Assembly: GCF_008704495.1 (NCBI RefSeq)
Contig: NZ_CP023699.1
Coordinates: forward strand, 1,984,001-2,048,000
DNA: 64,000 nt
Source: Streptomyces kanamyceticus
GTDB lineage: Bacteria; Actinomycetota; Actinomycetes; Streptomycetales; Streptomycetaceae
Direction of reading: 5' to 3'
How positions within the stretch are numbered: the stretch's first letter is position 1; the number at the start of each line of letters is the position of its first letter. A program made the translations under genes and the position numbers. Of the stretch, positions 42,155-50,926 are shown in pieces. The notes under the pieces are model-generated. The model made no database searches and was not told where the DNA came from. It saw only the letters and a program-made list of their open reading frames with translations.

Positions 42155-43174
42155 TTGATATATCGGGACCGCCCCCGCTCGACCACCATCGCCGCGACGC
42201 TGACCGCCGCGTGCGGCGCCTTGACGTGCGGCGCCTTGGTGATGACCCTCGCCGCCCCGTCCGCGGCTGCCGCCACCACCGGCCACGCCTCCGCGTCCGG
42301 CGTCAAGCCCGGGGCCGAGCGCCCCGTCTGGGCCATCGCGCACCGCGTCCTCACCGTCGACGGCGTCGACAAGGCGCTCGACCACGGCGCCAACGCCGTG
42401 GAGATCGACGCCACCGCCTGGAAGAAGGGCTGGTGGGCCGATCACGACGGGCTCCCGACGAGCGCCGGGAACACCATGGCGGAGATGTTCGACCGGATCG
42501 CGCAGCAGCGGCGGGCGGGCAAGAACATCGGGTTCGTGTGGCTCGACATCAAGAACCCCGACCACTGCGCGAGCGGTGACGCGCAGCGGCGCCACTGCTC
42601 GGTCGCGGCCCTGCGCGACCTGGCCCGCGCCAAGCTGGGGAGCGCCGGGGTGCGGGTCCTGTACGGGTTCTACGGCACCGCGGGCGGAGCGGGCTGGAAG
42701 GACGTCGCGGGTGGCCTCACCGACCTCGAAGGCGTGGACATCAGCGGTGACACGGACGAGGTCACGCGGCAGTACGGCGAGTTCGGCGACTCCGTGAAGC
42801 ACAACCAACGGGTCATGGACAAGGGCCTGTTCAACCTCAAGCTGCCGACCGTTCTGGGGAAGGTGCAGAAGCAGGTCCGCCTCGGCGCCCAGGCACGGGA
42901 CCGCGGCGAACTGGCGCGCGTCTTCGGCTGGACGACCGCCGCGGGCGACGCCCGCGCGACCCGGGACCTGCTGGACGGCGCCGGGGGCGACGCCGACGGA
43001 CTGATCTACGGCCACCGGGCCTCCTGCTACCCCGACGGCGTCTCCGGCATCCGCGGCTGCGGCAAGGACGAGTCCTCCGCGAAGCGGGCCATCGGCCACA
43101 TCCACGACTTCGTCGAGGCGCACGGCGACACCCGCCGCATGGCCACCACGGAGGACGTCCCCTTCGGAAGCTGA
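42155..43174 (+). CDS. Secreted phospholipase D / sphingomyelinase D-like protein
   Basis: 339 residues. A signal peptide (ALTCGALVMTLAAPSAAAA, cleavage near residue 40) precedes a single TIM-barrel domain of the GDPD-like SMaseD/PLD family: VWAIAHRVLTVDGVDKALDHG, ANAVEIDATAWKKGWWADHDG (two catalytic His and acidic metal ligands), FVWLDIKNPDHC. Two Cys pairs (DHCASGDAQRRHC; SCYPDGVSGIRGC) fit disulfides outside the cell. TTG at 42155 preceded by GGAGAG. Likely cleaves phospholipid headgroups. It follows the cargo gene by about 96 bp. Confidence 0.78.
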   Translation: MIYRDRPRSTTIAATLTAACGALTCGALVMTLAAPSAAAATTGHASASGVKPGAERPVWAIAHRVLTVDGVDKALDHGANAVEIDATAWKKGWWADHDGLPTSAGNTMAEMFDRIAQQRRAGKNIGFVWLDIKNPDHCASGDAQRRHCSVAALRDLARAKLGSAGVRVLYGFYGTAGGAGWKDVAGGLTDLEGVDISGDTDEVTRQYGEFGDSVKHNQRVMDKGLFNLKLPTVLGKVQKQVRLGAQARDRGELARVFGWTTAAGDARATRDLLDGAGGDADGLIYGHRASCYPDGVSGIRGCGKDESSAKRAIGHIHDFVEAHGDTRRMATTEDVPFGS

Positions 43175-43257
43175 GACCGGGAGCTGAGACGGCGCAGCCA
43201 TGTCCATGCCGCCCGGCCGTTACGGTGACCCCACTGGGTCATCAGCGAGGGAGAGAC

Positions 43258-44211
43258 ATGACTGCACAGCTCGACCTGCCCGACCTGCGCCGGCCGCTCT
43301 ACGGCTGCATGGGGCTCGGCGGCACCTGGGACACCGCGCCGTACACCGCCGCGGACATCGCGCACGCGGAGGTCGCCGTCGAGGCCGCGCTGGCCATCGG
43401 CATCACCACGTTCGACCACGCCGACATCTACCGGAAGGGCAAGGCCGAGTCGGTCTTCGGCGAACTGCTCGCCAGGGCGCCCGGCCTGCGCGACCGCGTC
43501 GTCCTGCAGACCAAGTGCGGCATCCGGCAGGCCGACGGCGACCACCCCGGCATGTACGACCTGCGGGGGCCGACCATCGTCCGGCGCGTCGAGGAGAGCC
43601 TCACGCGGCTCCGCACCGACGTGCTCGACGTGCTGCTCCTGCACCGTCCCGACCCGCTGGCGGACCCCGCGGAGATCGCCGGGGCGCTCACCTCCCTGCA
43701 CCGCCAGGGCCTGGTGCGCCGCTTCGGCGTGTCGAACATGAGCGCCGCGCAGATGGCCGCTCTACAGGCCCACCTCGATGTCCCGCTGGTCGCGAACCAG
43801 TTGGAGATGAGCCTCGCGAGCCGGGACTGGGTCGAGGCGGGCGTCCTCCTGAACACCCCGGCCGCCACCGAGAACGGCTTCCCGCACGGGACGGTCGAGT
43901 ACTGCCGGGCCAACGGCGTCCGGATCCAGGCCTGGGGCCCCCTGGCCCAGGGCCGCTTCACCGGCCCGGACACGGGCGACTCGCCCGCCGCACGGCTCGT
44001 CGCCGACCTCGCCAAGCGCAAGGGGACGACGCCGGAGACGATCCTGCTGTGGTGGCTCCAGCGCCACCCGGCCGGGATCGCCCCGGTCATCGGCACGAGT
44101 CGGGCCGAGCGGATCCTCGCCTGCCGGGACGCCGTCGGGCGCGAGCCCGAGCTCACCCACGAGGAGTGGTACGAGCTGTGGGTCGCAGCGCGCGGAGTCC
44201 CCCTGCCCTGA
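43258..44211 (+). CDS. Aldo/keto reductase
   Basis: 317 residues. TIM-barrel oxidoreductase using NADPH: FDHADIYRKGKAE (Asp and Tyr of the catalytic tetrad), VVLQTKCGI (Lys), DVLLLHRPDP (His) and FGVSNMSAAQM, ending QAWGPLAQGR and IGTSRAERI. Close to the YdhF group. ATG 43258 follows GGGAGAG. Substrate unknown. Convergent with the HxlR regulator. Confidence 0.9.
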   Translation: MTAQLDLPDLRRPLYGCMGLGGTWDTAPYTAADIAHAEVAVEAALAIGITTFDHADIYRKGKAESVFGELLARAPGLRDRVVLQTKCGIRQADGDHPGMYDLRGPTIVRRVEESLTRLRTDVLDVLLLHRPDPLADPAEIAGALTSLHRQGLVRRFGVSNMSAAQMAALQAHLDVPLVANQLEMSLASRDWVEAGVLLNTPAATENGFPHGTVEYCRANGVRIQAWGPLAQGRFTGPDTGDSPAARLVADLAKRKGTTPETILLWWLQRHPAGIAPVIGTSRAERILACRDAVGREPELTHEEWYELWVAARGVPLP

Positions 44212-44232
44212 CCCGCCGCCTGCCCGGAACCG

Positions 44233-44889
44233 TCACGCCCCGCGCAGCGCCTTGGCGACGACGGAGTCTCCGGAGACCTCTATCCGGCCCTCCCGTACGC
44301 CCTGGACCACGGTGAGTGCGCCGCGGCCGATCGCCACGCAGGTGTCGGCGTCCAGGGCGATGCCCGCGTCGGCCCCGTCCGGCGCGGGCCCGTCGCCGTA
44401 GGACTCGGCGCCCTGGGCGAGCCGCAGGTGGAACTGCCCCTCGGCCAGCCGGACGTCCACCACGCCCTCGACCGCGGCCGCCGCAAGGGCGCCGAGCAGC
44501 GGCAGCGCGAACCAGTGCGCCCGCAGCGCGTCCGTGGGCCTGCGCTCCGCGAGGGCCGGGGCGCCCCAGGCAGCGAGTGCCTGGAGGACGGGCAGCAACT
44601 CCCGGCCCCGGTCGGTGAGTTCGTAGACGTACGCCGCCGCGGGCGGGGGCAGTTTGCGGCGGGTGCTCAGGCCCTGCTGCTCCATGTCCTTCAGGCGTGA
44701 GGCGAGGACGTCCGTGCTGACGCCGGGCAGGTCGGCGTGCAGGTCGGTGTAGCGGCGCGGGCCCGCGAGGAGTTCCCGGACGATCAGCAGGGTCCAGCGG
44801 TCGCCGACGGCGTCCAGGCCGCGGGCGGCGGCGCAGTACTGGTCGTAGCTTCGGCGGGACCGCGACTGCGGCCGGGGCTGAGGTGGCAT
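44233..44889 (-). CDS. HxlR-family regulator with C-terminal extension
   Basis: 218 residues. HxlR winged helix in residues 14-110: YDQYCAAARGLDAVGDRWTL, RYTDLHADLPGVSTDVLASR and YELTDRGRELLPVLQAL. The extra C-terminal domain (about 125-218) resembles an SCP2-like lipid-binding fold (VVDVRLAEGQFHLRLAQG; ALDADTCVAIGRG; VREGRIEVSGD), as in several actinobacterial members. ATG 44889. Divergent from an aminotransferase; two palindromes between them are likely operators. Confidence 0.85.
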   Translation of the reverse strand: MPPQPRPQSRSRRSYDQYCAAARGLDAVGDRWTLLIVRELLAGPRRYTDLHADLPGVSTDVLASRLKDMEQQGLSTRRKLPPPAAAYVYELTDRGRELLPVLQALAAWGAPALAERRPTDALRAHWFALPLLGALAAAAVEGVVDVRLAEGQFHLRLAQGAESYGDGPAPDGADAGIALDADTCVAIGRGALTVVQGVREGRIEVSGDSVVAKALRGA

Positions 44890-44911
44890 GCGGCATAGTC
44901 TATGCAAGTTG

Positions 44912-44946
44912 TTGGACTTTCCAAGCGGAGGCTTGGTAAAACCAAG
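44912..44946. promoter_or_regulatory. Two HxlR-type operators between regulator and aminotransferase
   Basis: TTGGA-CTT-TCCAA (44912-44924) and CTTGGT-AAA-ACCAAG (44932-44946) are perfect palindromes, centres 21 bp apart (two helical turns). They lie between divergent starts at 44889 and 44974 and could control both genes. Confidence 0.65.
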
Positions 44947-44973
44947 TAACACACGTCACGGGAGGCGCACCGC

Positions 44974-46185
44974 ATGGAGTTCCGGCAGTCGAGCAAGCTC
45001 AGCGAGGTCTGTTACGAGATCCGGGGCCCGGTCATCGAGCACGCCAACGCCCTGGAGGAGGCGGGCCACAGCGTCCTGCGCCTCAACACGGGCAACCCCG
45101 CGCTGTTCGGCTTCGAGGCGCCCGAGGAGATCGTCCAGGACATGATCCGGATGCTCCCGAACGCGCACGGCTACACGGACTCGCGCGGCATCCTCTCCGC
45201 CCGGCGCGCCGTCGCGCAGCGCTATCAGGCGCTCGGCCTGAACGACGTCTCCGTAGACGACGTCTTTCTCGGCAACGGCGTCTCCGAGCTGGTCACCATG
45301 GCCGTACAGGCGCTCCTTGAAGACGGCGACGAAGTCCTCATCCCCGCGCCCGACTTCCCTCTGTGGACCGCCGTGACGACCCTCTCCGGAGGCAAGGCCG
45401 TCCACTACGTGTGCGACGAGTCCGCCGACTGGTACCCGGACCTGGACGACATGGCGTCGAAGATCACCGACCGCACCAAGGCCGTCGTGATCATCAACCC
45501 CAACAACCCCACGGGCGCCGTCTATCCGAAGGAGATCCTGGAGGGCATCCTCGATCTGGCGCGACGGCACGGCCTGATGGTCTTCGCCGACGAGATCTAC
45601 GACCAGATCCTGTACGACGACGCCGTGCACCACAGCGTCGCCGCCCTCGCCCCGGATCTCGTCGTCCTCACCTTCTGCGGGTTGTCCAAGACGTACCGGG
45701 TGGCCGGGTTCCGGTCCGGGTGGATGGTCGTGACCGGCCCGCAGCAGCACGCCAAGAGCTATCTGGAGGGGCTGACGATGCTCGCCTCCATGCGGCTGTG
45801 CCCCAACGCCCCCGCGCAGTACGCCATCCAGGCCGCGCTCGGCGGCCGCCAGTCCATCCATGAACTCACCGCGCCCGGCGGCCGGTTGCGCGAACAGCGC
45901 GACAAGGCCTGGGAGAAGCTGAACGAGATCCCCGGCGTCTCCTGCGTGAAGCCGAAGGGCGCGCTGTACGCGTTCCCGCGCCTGGACCCGAAGGTCCACC
46001 CGATCCACGACGACGAGAAGTTCGTCCTCGACCTGCTCCTCCAGGAGAAGATCCAGGTCGTCCAGGGCACCGGCTTCAACTGGGCCCGCCCCGACCACTT
46101 CCGCATCCTCACCCTTCCCTACGCTGACGACCTGGACGCGGCGATCAGCCGCATCGGCCGCTTCCTGAGCGGCTACCGCCAGTAG
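44974..46185 (+). CDS. PLP-dependent aminotransferase, AlaA-like
   Basis: 403 residues, fold-type I class. LNTGNPALFGFEAP, GNGVSELVTMAVQALL, INPNNPTGAVYP, FADEIYDQILYDD and the PLP lysine in LSKTYRVAGFRSGW (about K239) match the glutamate-pyruvate aminotransferase AlaA group. GGGAGG lies before ATG 44974. Probably makes alanine. Divergent HxlR regulator may control it. Confidence 0.92.
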   Translation: MEFRQSSKLSEVCYEIRGPVIEHANALEEAGHSVLRLNTGNPALFGFEAPEEIVQDMIRMLPNAHGYTDSRGILSARRAVAQRYQALGLNDVSVDDVFLGNGVSELVTMAVQALLEDGDEVLIPAPDFPLWTAVTTLSGGKAVHYVCDESADWYPDLDDMASKITDRTKAVVIINPNNPTGAVYPKEILEGILDLARRHGLMVFADEIYDQILYDDAVHHSVAALAPDLVVLTFCGLSKTYRVAGFRSGWMVVTGPQQHAKSYLEGLTMLASMRLCPNAPAQYAIQAALGGRQSIHELTAPGGRLREQRDKAWEKLNEIPGVSCVKPKGALYAFPRLDPKVHPIHDDEKFVLDLLLQEKIQVVQGTGFNWARPDHFRILTLPYADDLDAAISRIGRFLSGYRQ

Positions 46186-46186
46186 G

Positions 46187-46250
46187 GCGCCCGAAGGGGC
46201 GCGGGGAACTGCGCGACCAGCCACAGACGGCCCGCGGCCCCCAAACCGGC
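46187..46250. repeat. Streptomyces-type intergenic repeat
   Basis: The sequence GGCGCGGGGAACTGCGCGAC followed by CAGCCACAGACGG is, from memory, a repeat found between genes in many Streptomyces genomes. It runs directly into the broken start of the next gene. Confidence 0.55.
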
Positions 46251-46265
46251 CTGCCGCCCACGGCG

Positions 46266-46709
46266 AAGTGCGGTCTGACGTGCTACCGAATGGCGCTCGG
46301 CCCGTCCGCCCCTTCCCTCTTCGAACTGCGGGACGGCGCGCTGAAGTACGGCGCGTACACGGAGGTCGACGGGGCGATCAAGGGGCTCATCTACGCCCCC
46401 TTCGCGGAGTACGCCCGCGAGGCGCACGGCGTGGACGCCACGGTCCACCGCCACCTCTCCGTCGAGGAGATCATCACGCTCCTCGACGAGGGACGGCAGG
46501 TCATCGCCTCGGTGCACTACGAGATCCGCCGCCCCCACCGCCCCGCCCCCGGCAGGGGCGGCCACCTGGTCCTGCTGACCCGGCGTACGGCCGAAGGCCT
46601 GCTGCACTTCCACAACCCGTCCGGCATCGACGCCCGCTCCCGTACCGCCGAACTCTCCGCCGACGAGTTCGAGCCGTTCTTCGCCGGACGCGGGGTATCA
46701 CTGCCCTGA
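46266..46709 (+). pseudogene. C39-like peptidase, 5'-truncated
   Basis: The open frame with ATG at 46290 gives 139 residues, but similarity starts upstream at KCGLTCYRMAL (46266), the catalytic Cys region of a C39-like peptidase. Later parts are intact: FELRDGALKYGAYTE, GRGGHLVLLTRR (catalytic His) and HFHNPSG. About 60 N-terminal residues are missing; in their place lies the intergenic repeat. No start codon or ribosome binding site precedes the Cys, so I call it a truncated gene. Confidence 0.65.
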
Positions 46710-46741
46710 CAGACGGTCACCCCGCCTGCCAGGATGGCGCC

Positions 46742-47971
46742 ATGATGCGTGGAGGCAAGGTCGCCGTCGTGGGCGGCAGCATCGCGGGGTGCGCCGCGGC
46801 GCTGGCCGCGCACCGCGGGGGCGCGGACGAGATCACCGTGTACGAGCGCGCGGCGGGCGATCTGGCGGACCGCGGCGTGGGGCTCGCCGTGCACGACTCC
46901 CGTTACGCGGAGCTGGCTTCGGCCGGGTACCTGGACGCGGGCATGCCGTGGGTGCAGCTCGTGCGGCGGCGCTGGTACGTCAGGGACGACGCGGCACCCG
47001 CCCCGGTGGGCCGGGAGATCGCCGTCATGCCGTTCCCCTTCCGTACCTACAACTGGGGTCCGTTGTGGCGGGAGTTGAGGAGCCGCGTCCCGGCGGACGC
47101 CGACTTCCGCGCGGGCACTCCCGTGACGGCCCTGCACCCGGCTCCGGACGGCGTGCGGGTCGAGACCGCGTCGGGGGCCGAGCACTTCGACCTCGTCGTC
47201 GGCGCCGACGGCTACCGCTCGGCGGCCCGCGCTGCCGCGTTCGGCGACGTCCGCCCCGCCTACGCCGGTTACCTCGCCTGGCGCGGCGCGTTCCCCGAGG
47301 CCCGTCTGGCGGATCCGGGCCTGTGGGGCGACGAGGACTGCGTGTACGCCGTCTTCCCCGGCGGTCACGTGATCATCTACCGCATCCCGGACGGCGCGGG
47401 CGGCCGCCGCGTCAACTGGGTCCTTTACACCGCGCCGCCCGCGGACCTCGATCTGGGCCTCGGCCTCGACCTGCGGCTCACCGGACCCACGAGCCTGCCG
47501 CCCGGCGGCCTCACCGACGCGCTCGCCGCCCATCTCGGGTACGTCGCCGACGAGCTCCTGCCGCCGTACTGGGGCGCGGTGCTGCGCGCGACGGCGCCCG
47601 AGGAGCTCTTCCTCCAGCCGATGTACGACTTCACGGCGCCGCGCTGCACCGCCGACCGCGTGCTCCTGGTCGGCGACGCGGCGGCGGTCGCCCGGCCGCA
47701 CACCGGCGCGGGCGCGGTCAAGGCACTGCAGGACGCCACGGTCCTGGAGTCCGCACTCGCCACGGCGGACACCTGGACGGACGCCCTGGACACGTACGAC
47801 ACCGACCGCACGCTCTCCGGTCGTTCGATGGTGGACCTCGGGCGGCGCCTGGGCGGTGCGCTCGTCCAGGCGACGCCGGACTGGCGGGGCATGGACCAGG
47901 CGGCGACGGAGGCGTGGTGGAAGCAGGCGGACGGAGGCGGCGCGTTCGGTGGTCGTGAGCTGAGGAAGTAG
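46742..47971 (+). CDS. FAD-dependent monooxygenase
   Basis: 409 residues. The dinucleotide motif VAVVGGSIAGCAAALAAHRG starts at residue 7, DLVVGADGYRSAARA (about 155-170) is the DG motif and RVLLVGDAAAVARPHTGAGA (about 305-325) the GD motif, as in p-hydroxybenzoate-hydroxylase-type enzymes. ATG at 46742 or 46745. Substrate unknown; no aromatic-catabolism genes are near. Confidence 0.88.
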   Translation: MMRGGKVAVVGGSIAGCAAALAAHRGGADEITVYERAAGDLADRGVGLAVHDSRYAELASAGYLDAGMPWVQLVRRRWYVRDDAAPAPVGREIAVMPFPFRTYNWGPLWRELRSRVPADADFRAGTPVTALHPAPDGVRVETASGAEHFDLVVGADGYRSAARAAAFGDVRPAYAGYLAWRGAFPEARLADPGLWGDEDCVYAVFPGGHVIIYRIPDGAGGRRVNWVLYTAPPADLDLGLGLDLRLTGPTSLPPGGLTDALAAHLGYVADELLPPYWGAVLRATAPEELFLQPMYDFTAPRCTADRVLLVGDAAAVARPHTGAGAVKALQDATVLESALATADTWTDALDTYDTDRTLSGRSMVDLGRRLGGALVQATPDWRGMDQAATEAWWKQADGGGAFGGRELRK

Positions 47972-48066
47972 TCCTCTCTCGGTCGTGATACGTGGTCAAT
48001 CGGTCGCACTGCGTACGGATCTGACGTCGTTTTGGGTATGTGCGCCGAGATCAATAGGATCCGGCG

Positions 48067-49362
48067 ATGATCACAAGACAACGGCCGACGGCCTGGGCGA
48101 TCGCCCTGCTCGCGGCCCTGACCGCCGGGCTCGTCACGGCGGGCCCCGCGGCCGCCGACGACGGCGACGAACCGGCACGACCCTCCCCCAAGGTCGAGCT
48201 CGTCCTCGACGTCAGCGGCTCCATGCGCGCCCGCGACATCGACGGCAAGTCCCGGATGGCCGCGGCGAAGCAGGCCTTCAACGAGGTCCTCGACGCGACC
48301 CCGGACGAGGTGGCACTCGGCATACGCACCCTCGGCGCCAACTACCGCGGCGACGACCGCAAGACGGGCTGCAAGGACACCGAGCTGCTCTACCCCGTGG
48401 AGCAGCTCGACAAGGCGGGCCGCACCGACGCGAAGACCGCCGTGGCGACCCTCGCGCCGACCGGCTGGACCCCGATCGGCCCGACGCTGCTCAAGGCCGC
48501 CGACGACCTCACCCACGACGACGACGCCGAGCGCAGCCGCCGCATCGTGCTGATCTCCGACGGCGAGGACACCTGCCAGCCGCTCGACCCGTGCGTGGTG
48601 GCCCGCGACATCTCCGCCAAGGGCATCAACCTCACCATCGACACCCTCGGCCTGGTCCCCGACGCCAAGACCCGCGACCAGCTGAGCTGCATCGCCGAGG
48701 CCACCGGCGGCACGTACACCTCGATCCGGCACACCGATGAACTCTCGGGCCGCGTCAAGCAGTTGGTGGACCGTGCGGCCGACCCGGTGGTGACGCCGGT
48801 CGAGGCGAAGGGCGCGGCCGAGTGCTCCGCGGCGCCGGAGCTGAAGTCGGGCCTCTACACCGACCGTGAGAAGTTCGGCGAGCACCGCTGGTACCGCGTG
48901 AGCGTGCCCGCGGGCAAGGAGCTGCGCGCCTCCGTGAGCGTCGCGGCCGACCGGGCCGTCAATCCGGACTACGGCGTACTGCTCAGGGCCGAGACACCGA
49001 ACGGGCGCGAGCTCGTGCGCGGCCAGGAGTCCGGCGACGGGCGCACCGACGTGATCTCGACGGGCCTTCGCCACCCGACCCCCGAGGCGGACGACGAGGA
49101 CGAGGAGGACACCGCCAAGACGGTCTGTCTGCGCGTCAGCAACTCGTTCTCGGCGCCCGCTTCGGTGAAGACGACGCCGGGCCTGCCCGTCGAGCTCGCC
49201 GTCGATCTGGTCGACTCCCCCGACGAGGCGTCCGACGTGGCGTTCTTCGGGCTCGGCCACGGCTGGTGGCTGCTCGGCCTGCTCGTCCTCACCGGCTTCG
49301 TCGCCGGTCTGGTCTGGGGCTGGGTCTCTCGCTGGCGCTTCGCGGTCTGGAGGACCAACTGA
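48067..49362 (+). CDS. Secreted, membrane-anchored VWA-domain protein
   Basis: 431 residues. Signal peptide (AIALLAALTAGLVTAGPAAA), VWA domain (about 40-230) with MIDAS VELVLDVSGSMRARD and later LISDGEDTC; then a beta-rich domain (about 240-395) with paired Cys; C-terminal membrane segment (GWWLLGLLVLTGFVAGLVWG). Metal-dependent adhesion or protein-binding role outside the cell. TGATG junction with the next gene. Confidence 0.85.
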   Translation: MITRQRPTAWAIALLAALTAGLVTAGPAAADDGDEPARPSPKVELVLDVSGSMRARDIDGKSRMAAAKQAFNEVLDATPDEVALGIRTLGANYRGDDRKTGCKDTELLYPVEQLDKAGRTDAKTAVATLAPTGWTPIGPTLLKAADDLTHDDDAERSRRIVLISDGEDTCQPLDPCVVARDISAKGINLTIDTLGLVPDAKTRDQLSCIAEATGGTYTSIRHTDELSGRVKQLVDRAADPVVTPVEAKGAAECSAAPELKSGLYTDREKFGEHRWYRVSVPAGKELRASVSVAADRAVNPDYGVLLRAETPNGRELVRGQESGDGRTDVISTGLRHPTPEADDEDEEDTAKTVCLRVSNSFSAPASVKTTPGLPVELAVDLVDSPDEASDVAFFGLGHGWWLLGLLVLTGFVAGLVWGWVSRWRFAVWRTN

Positions 49363-50147
49363 TGCGTACGACACGTGTGGTGAGCCGTCTCGCCGTGGCG
49401 ACCGGCGCCGCCCTGCTCGGCCTGACCGGGCTCGCGGGCGTGGCATCGGCCGATGACGAGAAGTCCGACGCGCCGACCGACGCGGGCACCTCCTTCCGCA
49501 CCGCGACCGCGATCCGCCCCGACCAGGAGGCCACCGCGCAGGCGTCCACGGGCGACTACCTGTACTGGGCGTTCCCCGTGGACACCGGGCAGCGCGCCAC
49601 CGTGCACGCCACGGTGAAGCTGCCGGACGCCGCCGCCCGGCACGCCGACGCCACCTGGCAGGTCGACGTGTACGACGGCCTCAGGCGCCGTCAGGCGTGC
49701 CGCCTCGGCACGCCGACCAGGACCGCGGCGCAGGACGCGGAGTCGGTCTCGCTCTCCTGCTCGCTGCGCACGGTGCGGGCCTGGTCGGAGCAGTGGGCCA
49801 ACGATCCGCTGCCGGGCACGTACTTCCTGCGGCTCACGGTCAGGGACCTCAAGGCCGACGACCTCGGCCTGCCGGTGAGCGTCACGACGAAGGTCACCAC
49901 GACCGACGCGGGCGGCGCGCAGGCCGTGGACGGTTCGCTCGGCGAGCCGCTGGTGCCGGGCGCGGGCTCGGACAAGCAGCGCCCCGCCGCCGTCACCGAG
50001 CCGGAGGACGGCTGGGCGGGCGGCTGGTGGTCCTCGCGCTGGCTGTGGACGGCGGGCGGCGGCGTCCTCGCGGCGCTCGCGGGCGTCGGCGGCTACGCCC
50101 TGACGCGCGGCTCGGGCCGCCCCGCACGGGTGCCCCAGGGCCTCTGA
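49362..50147 (+). CDS. Exported membrane-anchored partner of the VWA protein
   Basis: 261 residues. Signal peptide (ATGAALLGLTGLAGVASA), a single beta-rich domain (about 35-195: ASTGDYLYWAFPVDTGQRAT, GTYFLRLTVRD) and a C-terminal anchor (LWTAGGGVLAALAGVGGYAL) with a basic tail. ATG overlaps the VWA stop. The domain resembles the beta-rich domain of the VWA protein. Function not known. Confidence 0.75.
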   Translation: MRTTRVVSRLAVATGAALLGLTGLAGVASADDEKSDAPTDAGTSFRTATAIRPDQEATAQASTGDYLYWAFPVDTGQRATVHATVKLPDAAARHADATWQVDVYDGLRRRQACRLGTPTRTAAQDAESVSLSCSLRTVRAWSEQWANDPLPGTYFLRLTVRDLKADDLGLPVSVTTKVTTTDAGGAQAVDGSLGEPLVPGAGSDKQRPAAVTEPEDGWAGGWWSSRWLWTAGGGVLAALAGVGGYALTRGSGRPARVPQGL

Positions 50148-50247
50148 CGAGCCCCCCGCGCGCGTGTGACCTGCACCGCGTGGCAGTCTCGTGGGTGGCG
50201 GGACCGGACGGTTCCGCCACCCCCTGAAGAACAGGACGTGCGCGACC

Positions 50248-50844
50248 ATGGGCGATCTGCTCCTCGTCCGGCACGGCGAGACGCCGTGGGCCCTCTCCGG
50301 GCAGCACACCAGTTGGACGGACATCCCGCTCACGGACAACGGCAGGGAGCAGGCGCGCAGGCTCGCGCCGCTCGTCGGCACGTACCGGATCGGCGCGGCG
50401 TTCACCAGCCCGCGCGGGCGGGCACGGGAGACCGCCGAACTCGCCGGGTTCGGGGACGCACGGGTCGACGAGGATCTGAGCGAGTGGGAGTACGGCGCGT
50501 ACGAGGGCCTCACGACGGTCGAGATCCATCGCACACGTCCCGACTGGTACCTCTTCACGGACGGCGTGGCGCCCGGCCCTCCCGAGCATCCCGGCGAGAC
50601 GCCCGAGCAGGTCGGTGAGCGCGCCGACCGGATGCTGGCCAAGGTCGACGCCGCGCTCGCCGACAACGAGGGCAGCGTGGTCCTCTTCGCGCACAGCCAC
50701 TTCCTGCGCGTCCTCGCGGCCCGCCGCCTCGGTCTGCCCACCTCGGGCGGCTCGATGTTCCTGCTCGCCACGGGCACGGTGAGCCGGTTGAGCACCGAGC
50801 ACGGCAGGCCGGTGGTGGCGGGGTGGAACGTCCGTCCCCATTAG
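50248..50844 (+). CDS. Histidine phosphatase (phosphoglycerate-mutase-like)
   Basis: 198 residues. LLLVRHGETPWALSGQHTSW (RHG at residues 8-10), FTSPRGRARETAEL, LSEWEYGAYEGLT and VVLFAHSHFLRVL (second catalytic His) identify the branch. ATG 50248 chosen as the first codon before the RHG motif. Acts on small phosphate esters; exact substrate unknown. Confidence 0.9.
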   Translation: MGDLLLVRHGETPWALSGQHTSWTDIPLTDNGREQARRLAPLVGTYRIGAAFTSPRGRARETAELAGFGDARVDEDLSEWEYGAYEGLTTVEIHRTRPDWYLFTDGVAPGPPEHPGETPEQVGERADRMLAKVDAALADNEGSVVLFAHSHFLRVLAARRLGLPTSGGSMFLLATGTVSRLSTEHGRPVVAGWNVRPH

Positions 50845-50926
50845 CGCCAATTTCCTTGCCGGGTAAGGGGAATGTCCGTTCCCGCCCGGTTCGACAGGCC
50901 CGGTCTTGATCATCAAGACTGCGCCC

